NCBI RefSeq assembly: GCF_004803835.1
Contig: NZ_CP012545.1
Location: 744,001-808,000, forward strand
Direction: 5' to 3'
Origin: Campylobacter sp. RM6914
GTDB taxonomy: Bacteria; Campylobacterota; Campylobacteria; Campylobacterales; Campylobacteraceae
DNA length: 64,000 bases
The translations under genes and the position numbers were made by a program. Of the stretch, positions 57,214 to 64,000 are shown one piece after another (position 1 is the first letter of the stretch; each line of letters begins with the position of its first letter). Below the pieces are notes generated by a model. The model was not told the origin of the DNA. It ran no database searches and worked only from the letters and a program-made list of their open reading frames with translations.

Positions 57214-58799
57214 AATTTTTAGTTGTTTTATTTTCTATTTTTGTTTTTGCTTGTGCGGAAGATAACTCCACTATATCCGTTCAAGACTCTGAAATTTCAC
57301 TTAAGATCACTGAAGTGCAAAAACAAATAGACGCCATAGACGGCTTGCTAAAAGGTAATGCGTGGATAACTAGATACGCAAACTACAACACATACCAAAA
57401 ATTGCTTTCTGAGTTGGAAGAAGGCGAAGCTGCCATAAAAAAGATGGATAAAAATTCTCGTAAGACTAGCGATACTGCAAAGAGGATAGAGACCTTAAAA
57501 GAGCAGGTAAATTTACTAAAAGAGTATGAGAAGACACCATTTTCAGCCATGCTTGCTGCACCTGAAGTAGAAAATCCACCACGTATCATAAACCCGATCG
57601 CTCTTATCTCAGGGTTTTCTTATATTAAAAAAGTAAAAACAAATAAAGACGAATACTCTCGTCATATACTTGAACTTGACATGGTTTTATCTAGGCTTGA
57701 TGAGAAAGAAAAGCTTTTAGTTGCTATGCTTGATCTTGATAATAGTGAGGAGAATAGAAATTTACTCTATTCAACAAGACAAGAAATTTCAGAACTAAGC
57801 GCAGCAAAACAGATCGCACAAACGACATTTAGTGTATATGGCAAAAGAGCCGACGAGGCGATAAGTATAGCTACAAATGATATAAAAGCGCAATTTTTTA
57901 GCATGTTAAATATCACGATTTGGTTGATAGCAACGATCATACTTTCGTTCTTGGCTAAATTTATAGCCAAAAGAACGATAACTGATAATGAGCGTTTTTA
58001 TACGGTAAATAAATTTCTAAACTTTTTAAACGTTACGCTTATTATACTTATACTTTTGTTTGCATATATAGAAAACGTAACTTATATCGTTACTGTGCTT
58101 GGTTTTGCGTCAGCTGGTATTGCTATTGCTATGAAAGATATGTTTATGAGTATGCTTGGCTGGATGGTGATAATGTTTGGTGGCTCGATACACGTTGGAG
58201 ATAGGATAAGAGTGCTACATAACGGTTCTGAATTTACTGGTGATATTATCGACATCTCTCTTCTTAGGATGACTGTTTTTGAGGATGTAACATATACGAC
58301 ATATAAAGTAAATCGTCGTGCAGGACGAATCGTCTTTATACCAAATAATTATATATTTACCGATCTTATCGCAAACTACTCTCACTACGGCATGAAGACT
58401 GTTTGGGATGGCATAGATATCGTGCTTAGCTTTGATAGTAACCATAAAAAAGCTGTCTATATAGCAAAAAGTATAGTTAGAAAATACTCAAAAGGATATA
58501 CCGATATCGCAAAGCGCCAAATGACAAAATTACGCAGTCAATACAGCATAAAAAATCCAAACGTAGAGCCGAAAGTTTTTACTTTTTTTGAGCCTTACGG
58601 AGTAAATATCTCAAGTTGGTATATGACAAATTCATACGCAGCACTTGCTCTTAGAAGCACGATAAGTGCCGAGATCATAGACGCTTTTAACAAGGAGGAT
58701 GATATAAAGATAGCTTACCCTACGCAAACCATGTATCTAAGCAAAAAACAAGACCCAAGCCCACATAGCGAGCTTGAAAATGAAAGTAGTTGGATATAA
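57210..58799 (+). CDS. MscS-family mechanosensitive channel
   Basis: A 529-residue channel-type protein. A signal peptide (residues 1-16, FVFACA) precedes a periplasmic coiled-coil domain (about 20-220). Helices follow at about 228-248, 270-290 and 296-330, with a pore helix rich in Ala/Gly ([20 protein letters not shown]). The beta and C-terminal domains show [20 protein letters not shown] and [16 protein letters not shown]. It should open under membrane tension to release solutes. From memory the order tgt-aroB-mscS-mtaB is shared with Helicobacter. It overlaps mtaB by 1 bp. Confidence 0.88.
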   Translation: MKFLVVLFSIFVFACAEDNSTISVQDSEISLKITEVQKQIDAIDGLLKGNAWITRYANYNTYQKLLSELEEGEAAIKKMDKNSRKTSDTAKRIETLKEQVNLLKEYEKTPFSAMLAAPEVENPPRIINPIALISGFSYIKKVKTNKDEYSRHILELDMVLSRLDEKEKLLVAMLDLDNSEENRNLLYSTRQEISELSAAKQIAQTTFSVYGKRADEAISIATNDIKAQFFSMLNITIWLIATIILSFLAKFIAKRTITDNERFYTVNKFLNFLNVTLIILILLFAYIENVTYIVTVLGFASAGIAIAMKDMFMSMLGWMVIMFGGSIHVGDRIRVLHNGSEFTGDIIDISLLRMTVFEDVTYTTYKVNRRAGRIVFIPNNYIFTDLIANYSHYGMKTVWDGIDIVLSFDSNHKKAVYIAKSIVRKYSKGYTDIAKRQMTKLRSQYSIKNPNVEPKVFTFFEPYGVNISSWYMTNSYAALALRSTISAEIIDAFNKEDDIKIAYPTQTMYLSKKQDPSPHSELENESSWI

Positions 58800-60040
58800 T
58801 GCAAAAGGTGTTTTTTAAAACATTCGGTTGTCGCACAAATATCTACGACACTGAGCTTATGAAAAGATACATCAAAGACTATGAGATAACAAACGACGAA
58901 GATAGCGCAGATATTGTTATCATAAACTCATGCACTGTAACAAATAGCGCAGATAGTGGCGTAAGAGCTTATATAAATAGTGTAAGAAGACGTGGTGCCA
59001 AGGTTGTTTTAACAGGTTGCGGAGCTGTTAGCAAAGGCAAAGAGCTGTTTGATAAAAATGGAATTTTTGGCGTGATAGGAGCTAGTGAAAAAGCAAATAT
59101 AAACACGCTTTTAAATTCGCAAGGTAGATTTTTTGAGCTTGGAAATTTAAAGTCCATAGACAGAGATATCGTTACAAATTACGAAAATCACACAAAAGCT
59201 TTTATAAAAATTCAAGAAGGTTGTAACTTTTCTTGTAGTTATTGCATAATCCCTAGCGTGCGTGGTAAAGCACGTAGCATGGATGAGCAAAATATCTTAA
59301 ACGAGGCTAAAATTTTATCTCAAAACGGCTATAACGAGCTTGTTTTGACAGGGACAAATATAGGCAGTTACGGCAAAGATACAGGCAGTTCGCTTGGCGC
59401 TCTTCTTGCAAATTTGGGTAAAATTTCAGGCATTAAGCGCATCAGGCTTGGTAGTATTGAGCCAAGCCAGATAGATGATAGTTTTAGAGAAATTTTAAAC
59501 GAGCCGTGGCTAGAAAAACATCTTCATATTGCACTTCAACATACAAGCGAAAGAATGCTTCGTATCATGCGCAGAAGAAATGAAGCCTTGCGTGACTTGG
59601 AATTATTCTATGAGCTTAGCGAGCTTGGATTTGCGCTTGGAACGGATTATATAGTCGGACATCCCGGCGAGAGTGAAGAGATATGGGATGAAGGGCTTGA
59701 AAATTTCAAGAAATTTCCGCTTACTCATCTGCATGCATTTGTTTATTCACCGCGTTTTAATACACATTCGGCAACTATGAAGGTGGACGTTAGTGGCGAT
59801 ATAGCTAAAGTCAGGTTAAATACACTAAAAGAGATAACAAGGCAGAAAAATTTAGAATTTAGAAAGCAACATAAAGTAGAACTTGGCGTTTTGGTTGAAC
59901 AAAAAAACAATGAATTTTACGAAGGATTTGATCAGTTTTATAATAAAATTAAGATCAAATCAGAACGCGATATATCAAAAGAGTGGCTTTGGCTTAAGGA
60001 TTATGAGATAGAAGAGGAATTAAATTATGCAAAAATTTAA
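58799..60040 (+). CDS. mtaB: tRNA t6A37 methylthiotransferase (MtaB type)
   Basis: A 413-residue radical SAM enzyme adding a methylthio group to t6A at tRNA position 37. The N-terminal UPF0004 domain has cysteines in FGCRTN, INSCTVTN and LTGCGA for the auxiliary Fe-S cluster. The radical SAM motif is GCNFSCSYCIIPSVRG, and the core motif is VGHPGESEEIW. TRAM appears reduced at the C-terminus. The ATG at 58799 overlaps the preceding stop as TAATG. MiaB versus MtaB is decided by the MtaB-like PSVRGKARS stretch; this is fairly but not fully certain. Confidence 0.88.
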   Translation: MQKVFFKTFGCRTNIYDTELMKRYIKDYEITNDEDSADIVIINSCTVTNSADSGVRAYINSVRRRGAKVVLTGCGAVSKGKELFDKNGIFGVIGASEKANINTLLNSQGRFFELGNLKSIDRDIVTNYENHTKAFIKIQEGCNFSCSYCIIPSVRGKARSMDEQNILNEAKILSQNGYNELVLTGTNIGSYGKDTGSSLGALLANLGKISGIKRIRLGSIEPSQIDDSFREILNEPWLEKHLHIALQHTSERMLRIMRRRNEALRDLELFYELSELGFALGTDYIVGHPGESEEIWDEGLENFKKFPLTHLHAFVYSPRFNTHSATMKVDVSGDIAKVRLNTLKEITRQKNLEFRKQHKVELGVLVEQKNNEFYEGFDQFYNKIKIKSERDISKEWLWLKDYEIEEELNYAKI

Positions 60041-61682
60041 TTTTAAATTTAATAAAAAAAATATAGTAGTCATTGTTTTGATTTTGCTACTTTTGCTTAT
60101 AGGATTTGCACTTTTAAAAGAGCCAAAAACGATAAGATATGATGCTTATAGCGCGCTTCTTGACGGAGACTTTATCGACAAAGCAGTTATAGAAGATAAC
60201 GAAGTAATAATCTATGCACAAAACAATAAATATAAAATCATAAAAGACGGCATAGACGTAAAAGAACTCATAAAAAAGGTGCCGATAGAACAAAAGGAAA
60301 GATACATATCAGTGAGTGAAATTTTTACTATTTTTATAGTTTCTTTTGTGCTTTTCTTTGTAATGTTTTTGTTTGTTAGATTTAGAAAAAAAGAGTTAGA
60401 ACAAGAAAAAAAGCCTGTTTATGATGTCGAAAGTGTTGTAAATTCTTTTGGCGTTCCTGTTATATCAAACGTGAAATTTAGCGATGTGGCAGGCATTAGC
60501 GAGGTCAAAATAGAACTTAGCGAGATTGTCGATTTTCTTAAAAATCCACTAAAATACAAAAGCTTTGGTGTAAAGATGCCAAAGGGCGTTTTGATGGTTG
60601 GACCTCCTGGAGTAGGTAAAACTTTAATTGCAAAAGCTGTAGCAGGAGAGGCAAATGTGCCGTTTTTTTATCAAAACGGTGCTAGCTTTGTTCAAATTTA
60701 TGTTGGAATGGGTGCAAAACGCGTTAGAGAGCTTTTTTCAAAAGCTAAGATGTATGCACCGTCTATTATCTTTATCGATGAGATAGATGCTGTCGGCAAG
60801 AGTAGGGGAGGCAGTAGAAACGATGAACGTGAAGCTACGCTAAACCAGCTTTTAACCGAAATGGATGGTTTTGAAGATAACTCGGGCGTTATAGTCATAG
60901 CTGCAACAAACCGCATGGAGATGATAGATGAGGCGCTTTTAAGATCCGGAAGGTTTGATAGGAGGATTTTTCTTTCTATGCCTGATTTTAAGGATAGGGT
61001 GGCGATACTTAAAGCATATCTTAACGGAAAAAGCTGCAATGTCGACGTAAATGAGATAGCTAAAATGAGTGTAGGATTTAGCGGAGCGGCTCTTTCTACC
61101 TTGGTAAATGAAGCTGCTATAAGTGCGCTAAGGCAAAATAAAACAAGTATAGATATATCAGACTTTGAGGCTGTTTCAAACAAGGTTTTACTTGGCAAAA
61201 AGAAAATCCTAAGCTACTCCGAAAGCGAAAAAAAGATACAAGCTGTTTATCAGGCGGCAAAGGTGTTAAGTGCGTATTGGTTTGACGTTGGATTTGAAAA
61301 AATTTCTTTAGTAGAGGATCGTTTTATAGGCGTTGAAAGAGAGATAGAGTCAAAATCCCAAATGTTAGCTCGTATCAAGGTATTTTTATCAGGCAGATGC
61401 AAGCTTGAGCTTGATCAAAATGATCTGTTCTCAAATTCTAAAAATGATCTAAATTTAGCAAAAGATATCGCTCAAAAAATGATCTTTGAATACGGAATGG
61501 GGAGCTCCTTTGTTCCAAATCAAATGGATGTCGAGCAGATACTTTTGCAAGCAAAAGAGGAAGTGGTAAGCTTTTTAAAGGGTGTTGATACGCAAATTGA
61601 AGCTATAGCCGAATATCTTTTAAGCTATGAAACGATAGATAAAGATATGGTGGCTGAAATTTTAAATAAAATTTATAAATAG
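60027..61682 (+). CDS. FtsH-like AAA+ protein with degenerate protease site
   Basis: A 551-residue membrane protein with the FtsH layout: helix 1 at 12-30, a short periplasmic part, helix 2 at 98-118, then an AAA+ module. Walker A GPPGVGKT is at 192-199, pore motif [14 protein letters not shown] at 221-234, Walker B IIFIDE at 247-252 and the arginine-finger region [10 protein letters not shown] at 304-313. Where FtsH has the zinc motif HEAGH, this protein reads YQAAK (408-412), losing both His ligands and the catalytic Glu. The third-ligand region [13 protein letters not shown] is kept. It is about 90 residues shorter than a typical FtsH. I infer ATP-dependent unfolding without proteolysis. 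Confidence 0.88.
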   Translation: MQKFNFKFNKKNIVVIVLILLLLLIGFALLKEPKTIRYDAYSALLDGDFIDKAVIEDNEVIIYAQNNKYKIIKDGIDVKELIKKVPIEQKERYISVSEIFTIFIVSFVLFFVMFLFVRFRKKELEQEKKPVYDVESVVNSFGVPVISNVKFSDVAGISEVKIELSEIVDFLKNPLKYKSFGVKMPKGVLMVGPPGVGKTLIAKAVAGEANVPFFYQNGASFVQIYVGMGAKRVRELFSKAKMYAPSIIFIDEIDAVGKSRGGSRNDEREATLNQLLTEMDGFEDNSGVIVIAATNRMEMIDEALLRSGRFDRRIFLSMPDFKDRVAILKAYLNGKSCNVDVNEIAKMSVGFSGAALSTLVNEAAISALRQNKTSIDISDFEAVSNKVLLGKKKILSYSESEKKIQAVYQAAKVLSAYWFDVGFEKISLVEDRFIGVEREIESKSQMLARIKVFLSGRCKLELDQNDLFSNSKNDLNLAKDIAQKMIFEYGMGSSFVPNQMDVEQILLQAKEEVVSFLKGVDTQIEAIAEYLLSYETIDKDMVAEILNKIYK

Positions 61683-61691
61683 GAAGATTAT

Positions 61692-62231
61692 ATGAAAGTA
61701 AAAATAGGAATTTTAACACTTAGCGATAGGGCGAGTGACGGAACATATGAGGACAAATCAGGACCAGCTATAAAAGAAGTGCTTGGTGAATGGATAGTAA
61801 GCGAATGCGAGTATTTTTACGAGGTTATACCAGATGAGCCCGAACTTATCAAAAAGCGCCTTAAATATATGTCAGACGAGCTTGGATGTAGTCTTATCTT
61901 AACAACAGGCGGAACCGGTCCTGCAGTGCGAGATGTAACTCCTGAGGCAACTGAAGATGTATGTGAGAAGATGATGCCGGGCTTTGGGGAGTTAATGAGA
62001 GCGGCAAGCTTGAAATATGTCCCAACGGCAATTTTATCAAGGCAGACTGCCGGCATTCGCGGTAAATCTTTAATCATAAATTTACCGGGTCAGCCAAAAG
62101 CTATAAGAGAGTGCCTTGAGCCGATATTTCCTGCTGTGCCATACTGCATAGACCTTATCGAAGGGGCTTTTATCGAAACAGATGAAAATGTAATGAAGGT
62201 ATTTAGACCAAAACAAAAGAAAATTTCTTAA
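61692..62231 (+). CDS. mogA: Molybdopterin adenylyltransferase
   Basis: A 179-residue MoaB/MogA-fold enzyme that adenylates molybdopterin before molybdenum insertion. GILTLSDRASDGTYEDKSGP is at residues 6-25, LTTGGTGPAVRDVTPEA near 73-89 (the substrate loop with the conserved Asp), and IINLPGQPKAIRECL near the C-terminus. It has the MogA-type length. AGGAAG precedes the ATG. It ends the plus-strand run and is followed by a strong terminator. Confidence 0.92.
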   Translation: MKVKIGILTLSDRASDGTYEDKSGPAIKEVLGEWIVSECEYFYEVIPDEPELIKKRLKYMSDELGCSLILTTGGTGPAVRDVTPEATEDVCEKMMPGFGELMRAASLKYVPTAILSRQTAGIRGKSLIINLPGQPKAIRECLEPIFPAVPYCIDLIEGAFIETDENVMKVFRPKQKKIS

Positions 62232-62236
62232 ATATT

Positions 62237-62266
62237 TTAGTGCCTATTTGTTAGGCACTAATTTTT
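62237..62266 (+). terminator. Intrinsic terminator after mogA
   Basis: Perfect 10-bp arms (TTAGTGCCTA at 62237-62246 and TAGGCACTAA at 62252-62261) around a 5-nt loop, followed directly by TTTTT. It lies in the 53-bp gap between converging genes and may also serve the minus-strand glycan cluster. Confidence 0.85.
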
Positions 62267-62284
62267 GGTATTTTGATTTATATA

Positions 62285-63028
62285 TTATTTTTTAAGTATT
62301 TCAAATTCATAAAGCTTTGCTTCTTTTAAAAAAGCATAAAAAGCCAAATTTATGGACACTATCAAACCTTTTTTGCCATTTAAAAAATTTCGCCTTATAA
62401 AATATGATTTAAAAAATGCAATGGGCAGCAAGAACGCCAGTTTTAAAAAAGATGACTTTTTATTTTTTTCAAATTTTTCAACCGCCCTTAAACCAGAGTA
62501 GCTATTTATCTTATTTATATGAGTTGAAATTTCATTACTTCCGTAGTCATATATAAAATTTTTACTTTTTTTGACCCTACCATTAAAATTTATACTCTCA
62601 TGCACTAGCTTTTTAGGGTAGCTTCCCATATCTTTTTTAAAAAAGCGTATTCGTTTGATAAATCTACCATATTTATTAAAAGAGCCTAGATACATACTTG
62701 ATATCAGTACTTCTATCCCGTCAGCATCGTTATTTACTATAGTTTGCTCTATCTCATTTTTTAGTCCAGATGATAGCTCTTCATCCGCATCTAGATTTAG
62801 CACCCACTCATTTTTACATAAATTTTTTGCATACTCTTTTTGATCAGCATAGTCAGTAAAATCTCTATGATAAATTTTATCCGTGTAGCTTTTAGCAATA
62901 TTTAAAGTATCATCCGTACTGCCACTGTCCACGATGACCACCTGATCAAAGTCCTTGACGCTTTCAAGTACTCTTCTTATATGTTTTTCTTCGTTTTTAC
63001 ATATGATATAGACCGAGGCTTTTATCAT
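62285..63028 (-). CDS. Family 2 glycosyltransferase (WaaE/KdtX-like)
   Basis: A 247-residue GT-A fold glycosyltransferase. The N-terminal VYIICKNEEKHIRRVLESV and VIVDSGSTDDTLNIA bind the nucleotide sugar, and the metal-binding motif is in WVLNLDADEELS. The pattern YADQKEYAKNL followed by WVLNLDADEE is that of WaaE-type LPS core glucosyltransferases. The C-terminal third is basic with a possible amphipathic or membrane helix (FLKLAFLLPIAFFKSYF). It overlaps the deacetylase gene by 4 bp and belongs to a surface-glycan cluster extending beyond the window. Confidence 0.88.
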   Translation of the reverse strand: MIKASVYIICKNEEKHIRRVLESVKDFDQVVIVDSGSTDDTLNIAKSYTDKIYHRDFTDYADQKEYAKNLCKNEWVLNLDADEELSSGLKNEIEQTIVNNDADGIEVLISSMYLGSFNKYGRFIKRIRFFKKDMGSYPKKLVHESINFNGRVKKSKNFIYDYGSNEISTHINKINSYSGLRAVEKFEKNKKSSFLKLAFLLPIAFFKSYFIRRNFLNGKKGLIVSINLAFYAFLKEAKLYEFEILKK

Positions 63029-63798
63029 AGTTTATTCCTTACTTTATGAAATTTCAGCCAAAAGTCAAAAAAGCCCTCAGTGCCAAGCACACCGATACGT
63101 TTTATCTCAAATTTATCATCACCGGCCTTAAACACACCTCGTTTTACGATAGTAGCATTTTTATATCCAGCATTTTTTGTGAGACGAACTATATCATCGT
63201 TGTATTTGCCGTAAGGATAAGCAAACGCCTTGCACTCTTTTTTAGTTATGTTTTCTACTGCTTGTTTTGATTTTATCAGTTCGTCTTTGACCTCTCCTAG
63301 GCTCGCACGTTCTAAATTTAGATGTGACATCGTATGTGAGCCAAACTCCACTATATCACCCATCTTTAAAATTTCATTACCGCTTAGCATACGAGATATA
63401 TATTTTGTATTTTTTTGCTCCCAGTGGTTAGTCTCTTGGTTTGGCACTAGATAAATAGTCGCTTTAAAGCCATGCTTTTTAAGTATAGGATAGGCGTTTG
63501 TGAAGTTATCAGCGTATCCGTCATCAAATGTTATGCAAACGGATTTTTGTGGAAGCTCTTTGAGATCGCATAACTCACTTATCGTGTAGCTTGCAAAGCC
63601 ATTTTTGCCTAGCCATGATATTTGTTTCTCGAAATCCTCAGGCTTCACACGCCACTTATCAAATTTTTCGCCCTTATGCTCAGCTATACTATGGTACATA
63701 AGCACTCTAGCATGATAAAAGCTCTCGCTTTTGCGCCACCAGTTAAATCGGAGTGAAAAACCGATAAAAACAGCTAAAATTACTAAAATCCAAATCAT
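63025..63798 (-). CDS. Polysaccharide deacetylase family protein
   Basis: A 257-residue protein with an N-terminal membrane anchor (residues 2-18) and a NodB-type catalytic domain. The catalytic Asp and metal Asp lie in ITFDDGYADNFTNA (near 98-110), and the metal histidines in FGSHTMSHLNLERA. The catalytic domain probably acts at the outer face on a glycan, removing acetyl groups from N-acetyl sugars; the target is unknown. It overlaps the upstream glycosyltransferase and the downstream one by 4 bp each, so the three are coupled. Confidence 0.87.
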   Translation of the reverse strand: MIWILVILAVFIGFSLRFNWWRKSESFYHARVLMYHSIAEHKGEKFDKWRVKPEDFEKQISWLGKNGFASYTISELCDLKELPQKSVCITFDDGYADNFTNAYPILKKHGFKATIYLVPNQETNHWEQKNTKYISRMLSGNEILKMGDIVEFGSHTMSHLNLERASLGEVKDELIKSKQAVENITKKECKAFAYPYGKYNDDIVRLTKNAGYKNATIVKRGVFKAGDDKFEIKRIGVLGTEGFFDFWLKFHKVRNKL

Positions 63799-64000
63799 TT
63801 TATCAAACCCCTATATGCATCCATATATTTTTGCACCATTTTTTCTATACTATACTCATCTTTTCTAGTTTTAACTTTTGCAAATACATCCACAAAATGA
63901 TTGTAATTATTATAAATTTCTGTAAGTTTATCTGCCAATGATTCTGCTGTATTTTTAAAAATAAGCTCATCTGGCAAAATTTGAGCACAAATTCCAGTTT
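63795..64000 (-). CDS. Glycosyltransferase C-terminus (5' truncated by window)
   Basis: The C-terminal ~67 residues of a protein that enters from the right edge; the frame stays open to base 64000 (TGICAQILPDELIFKNTAES). The sequence resembles the end of GT-B family 4 glycosyltransferases, in which a loop like this lines the sugar-nucleotide site and is followed by a final helix (LADKLTEIYNN then MVQKYMDAYRGL). The family call is tentative because most of the protein is outside the window. It overlaps the deacetylase start by 4 bp. Confidence 0.6.
   Translation of the reverse strand, partial: TGICAQILPDELIFKNTAESLADKLTEIYNNYNHFVDVFAKVKTRKDEYSIEKMVQKYMDAYRGLIK

Noticed and set aside
1-64000. 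Phase-variable poly-G tracts, CRISPR arrays, tRNA/rRNA genes and insertion sequences
   Set aside because: None was seen on reading the window, although such elements are common in Campylobacter genomes.

Overview
The window is a gene-dense, AT-rich chromosomal segment from an epsilonproteobacterium, almost certainly a Campylobacter species. Three things point there: the protein sequences, the many short overlaps between genes, and a gene order that, from memory, follows two blocks of the Campylobacter jejuni chromosome. One block runs from an oxidoreductase and Na+/H+ antiporter through trmA, ilvA, truA, uppS, coaBC and glmU to fliP. The other runs from the dapA neighbourhood through pyrD, msbA, cysS, murJ, ruvA and ddl to murF. 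I see no rRNA, tRNA, CRISPR array, prophage or insertion sequence. This is core genome, not a mobile island.

Layout. 1-5.4 kb (+): the end of a YdfG-like dehydrogenase, a NhaC-type antiporter, trmA, a CoA-binding protein, ilvA and an anchored unknown. 5.4-11.8 kb (-): truA, an LptF/LptG permease, a prepilin peptidase, uppS, an unknown, coaBC and glmU, tightly overlapping. 11.9-16.3 kb (+): motA, motB, fliP, a helix-rich exported protein and a drug/metabolite transporter. 16.3-24.7 kb (-): a phosphoesterase, an aldehyde dehydrogenase, two chemoreceptors that share a 479-bp identical block, and an AEC permease. 24.8-35.8 kb (-): yggS-like, rseP, pgsA, then after a strong terminator a FabL-like reductase, dapA, an M16 peptidase, pyrD, msbA, cysS and murJ. 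36-42.4 kb (+): a FapA/DUF342 protein, ruvA, ddl, an orphan Phd-type antitoxin, a hydrolase, murF and a small Sel1-like protein. 42.4-45.3 kb (-): a second Sel1-like protein, ackA and pta. 45.3-49.4 kb (+): flgH behind a sigma-54 promoter, ilvB, ilvN, lpxD. 49.4-51.2 kb (-): a frameshifted CorA-like gene and tgt. 51.3-62.2 kb (+): an Mla-type lipid transporter, a TrkA-like protein, aroB, a MscS channel, mtaB, a protease-dead FtsH paralogue and mogA. 62.3-64 kb (-): the end of a surface-polysaccharide cluster.

The main theme is building the cell envelope: peptidoglycan precursors (glmU, ddl, murF, murJ, uppS, dapA), lipid A and LPS (lpxD, msbA, LptF/G), phospholipid (pgsA, enoyl reductase, Mla system) and surface glycans. 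Motility and chemotaxis, tRNA modification (trmA, truA, tgt, mtaB) and acetate and branched-chain amino acid metabolism are interleaved with it.

The most notable observations are: an FtsH-like AAA+ protein whose zinc protease motif has become YQAAK; a conserved-position orphan antitoxin gene with a perfect 22-bp palindrome just before its start; a corA-like gene broken by two -1 frameshifts; perfectly identical signalling modules in adjacent chemoreceptors; and perfect inverted repeats upstream of ilvB and between tgt and mlaE. I found no clear new multi-gene defence or mobile system.
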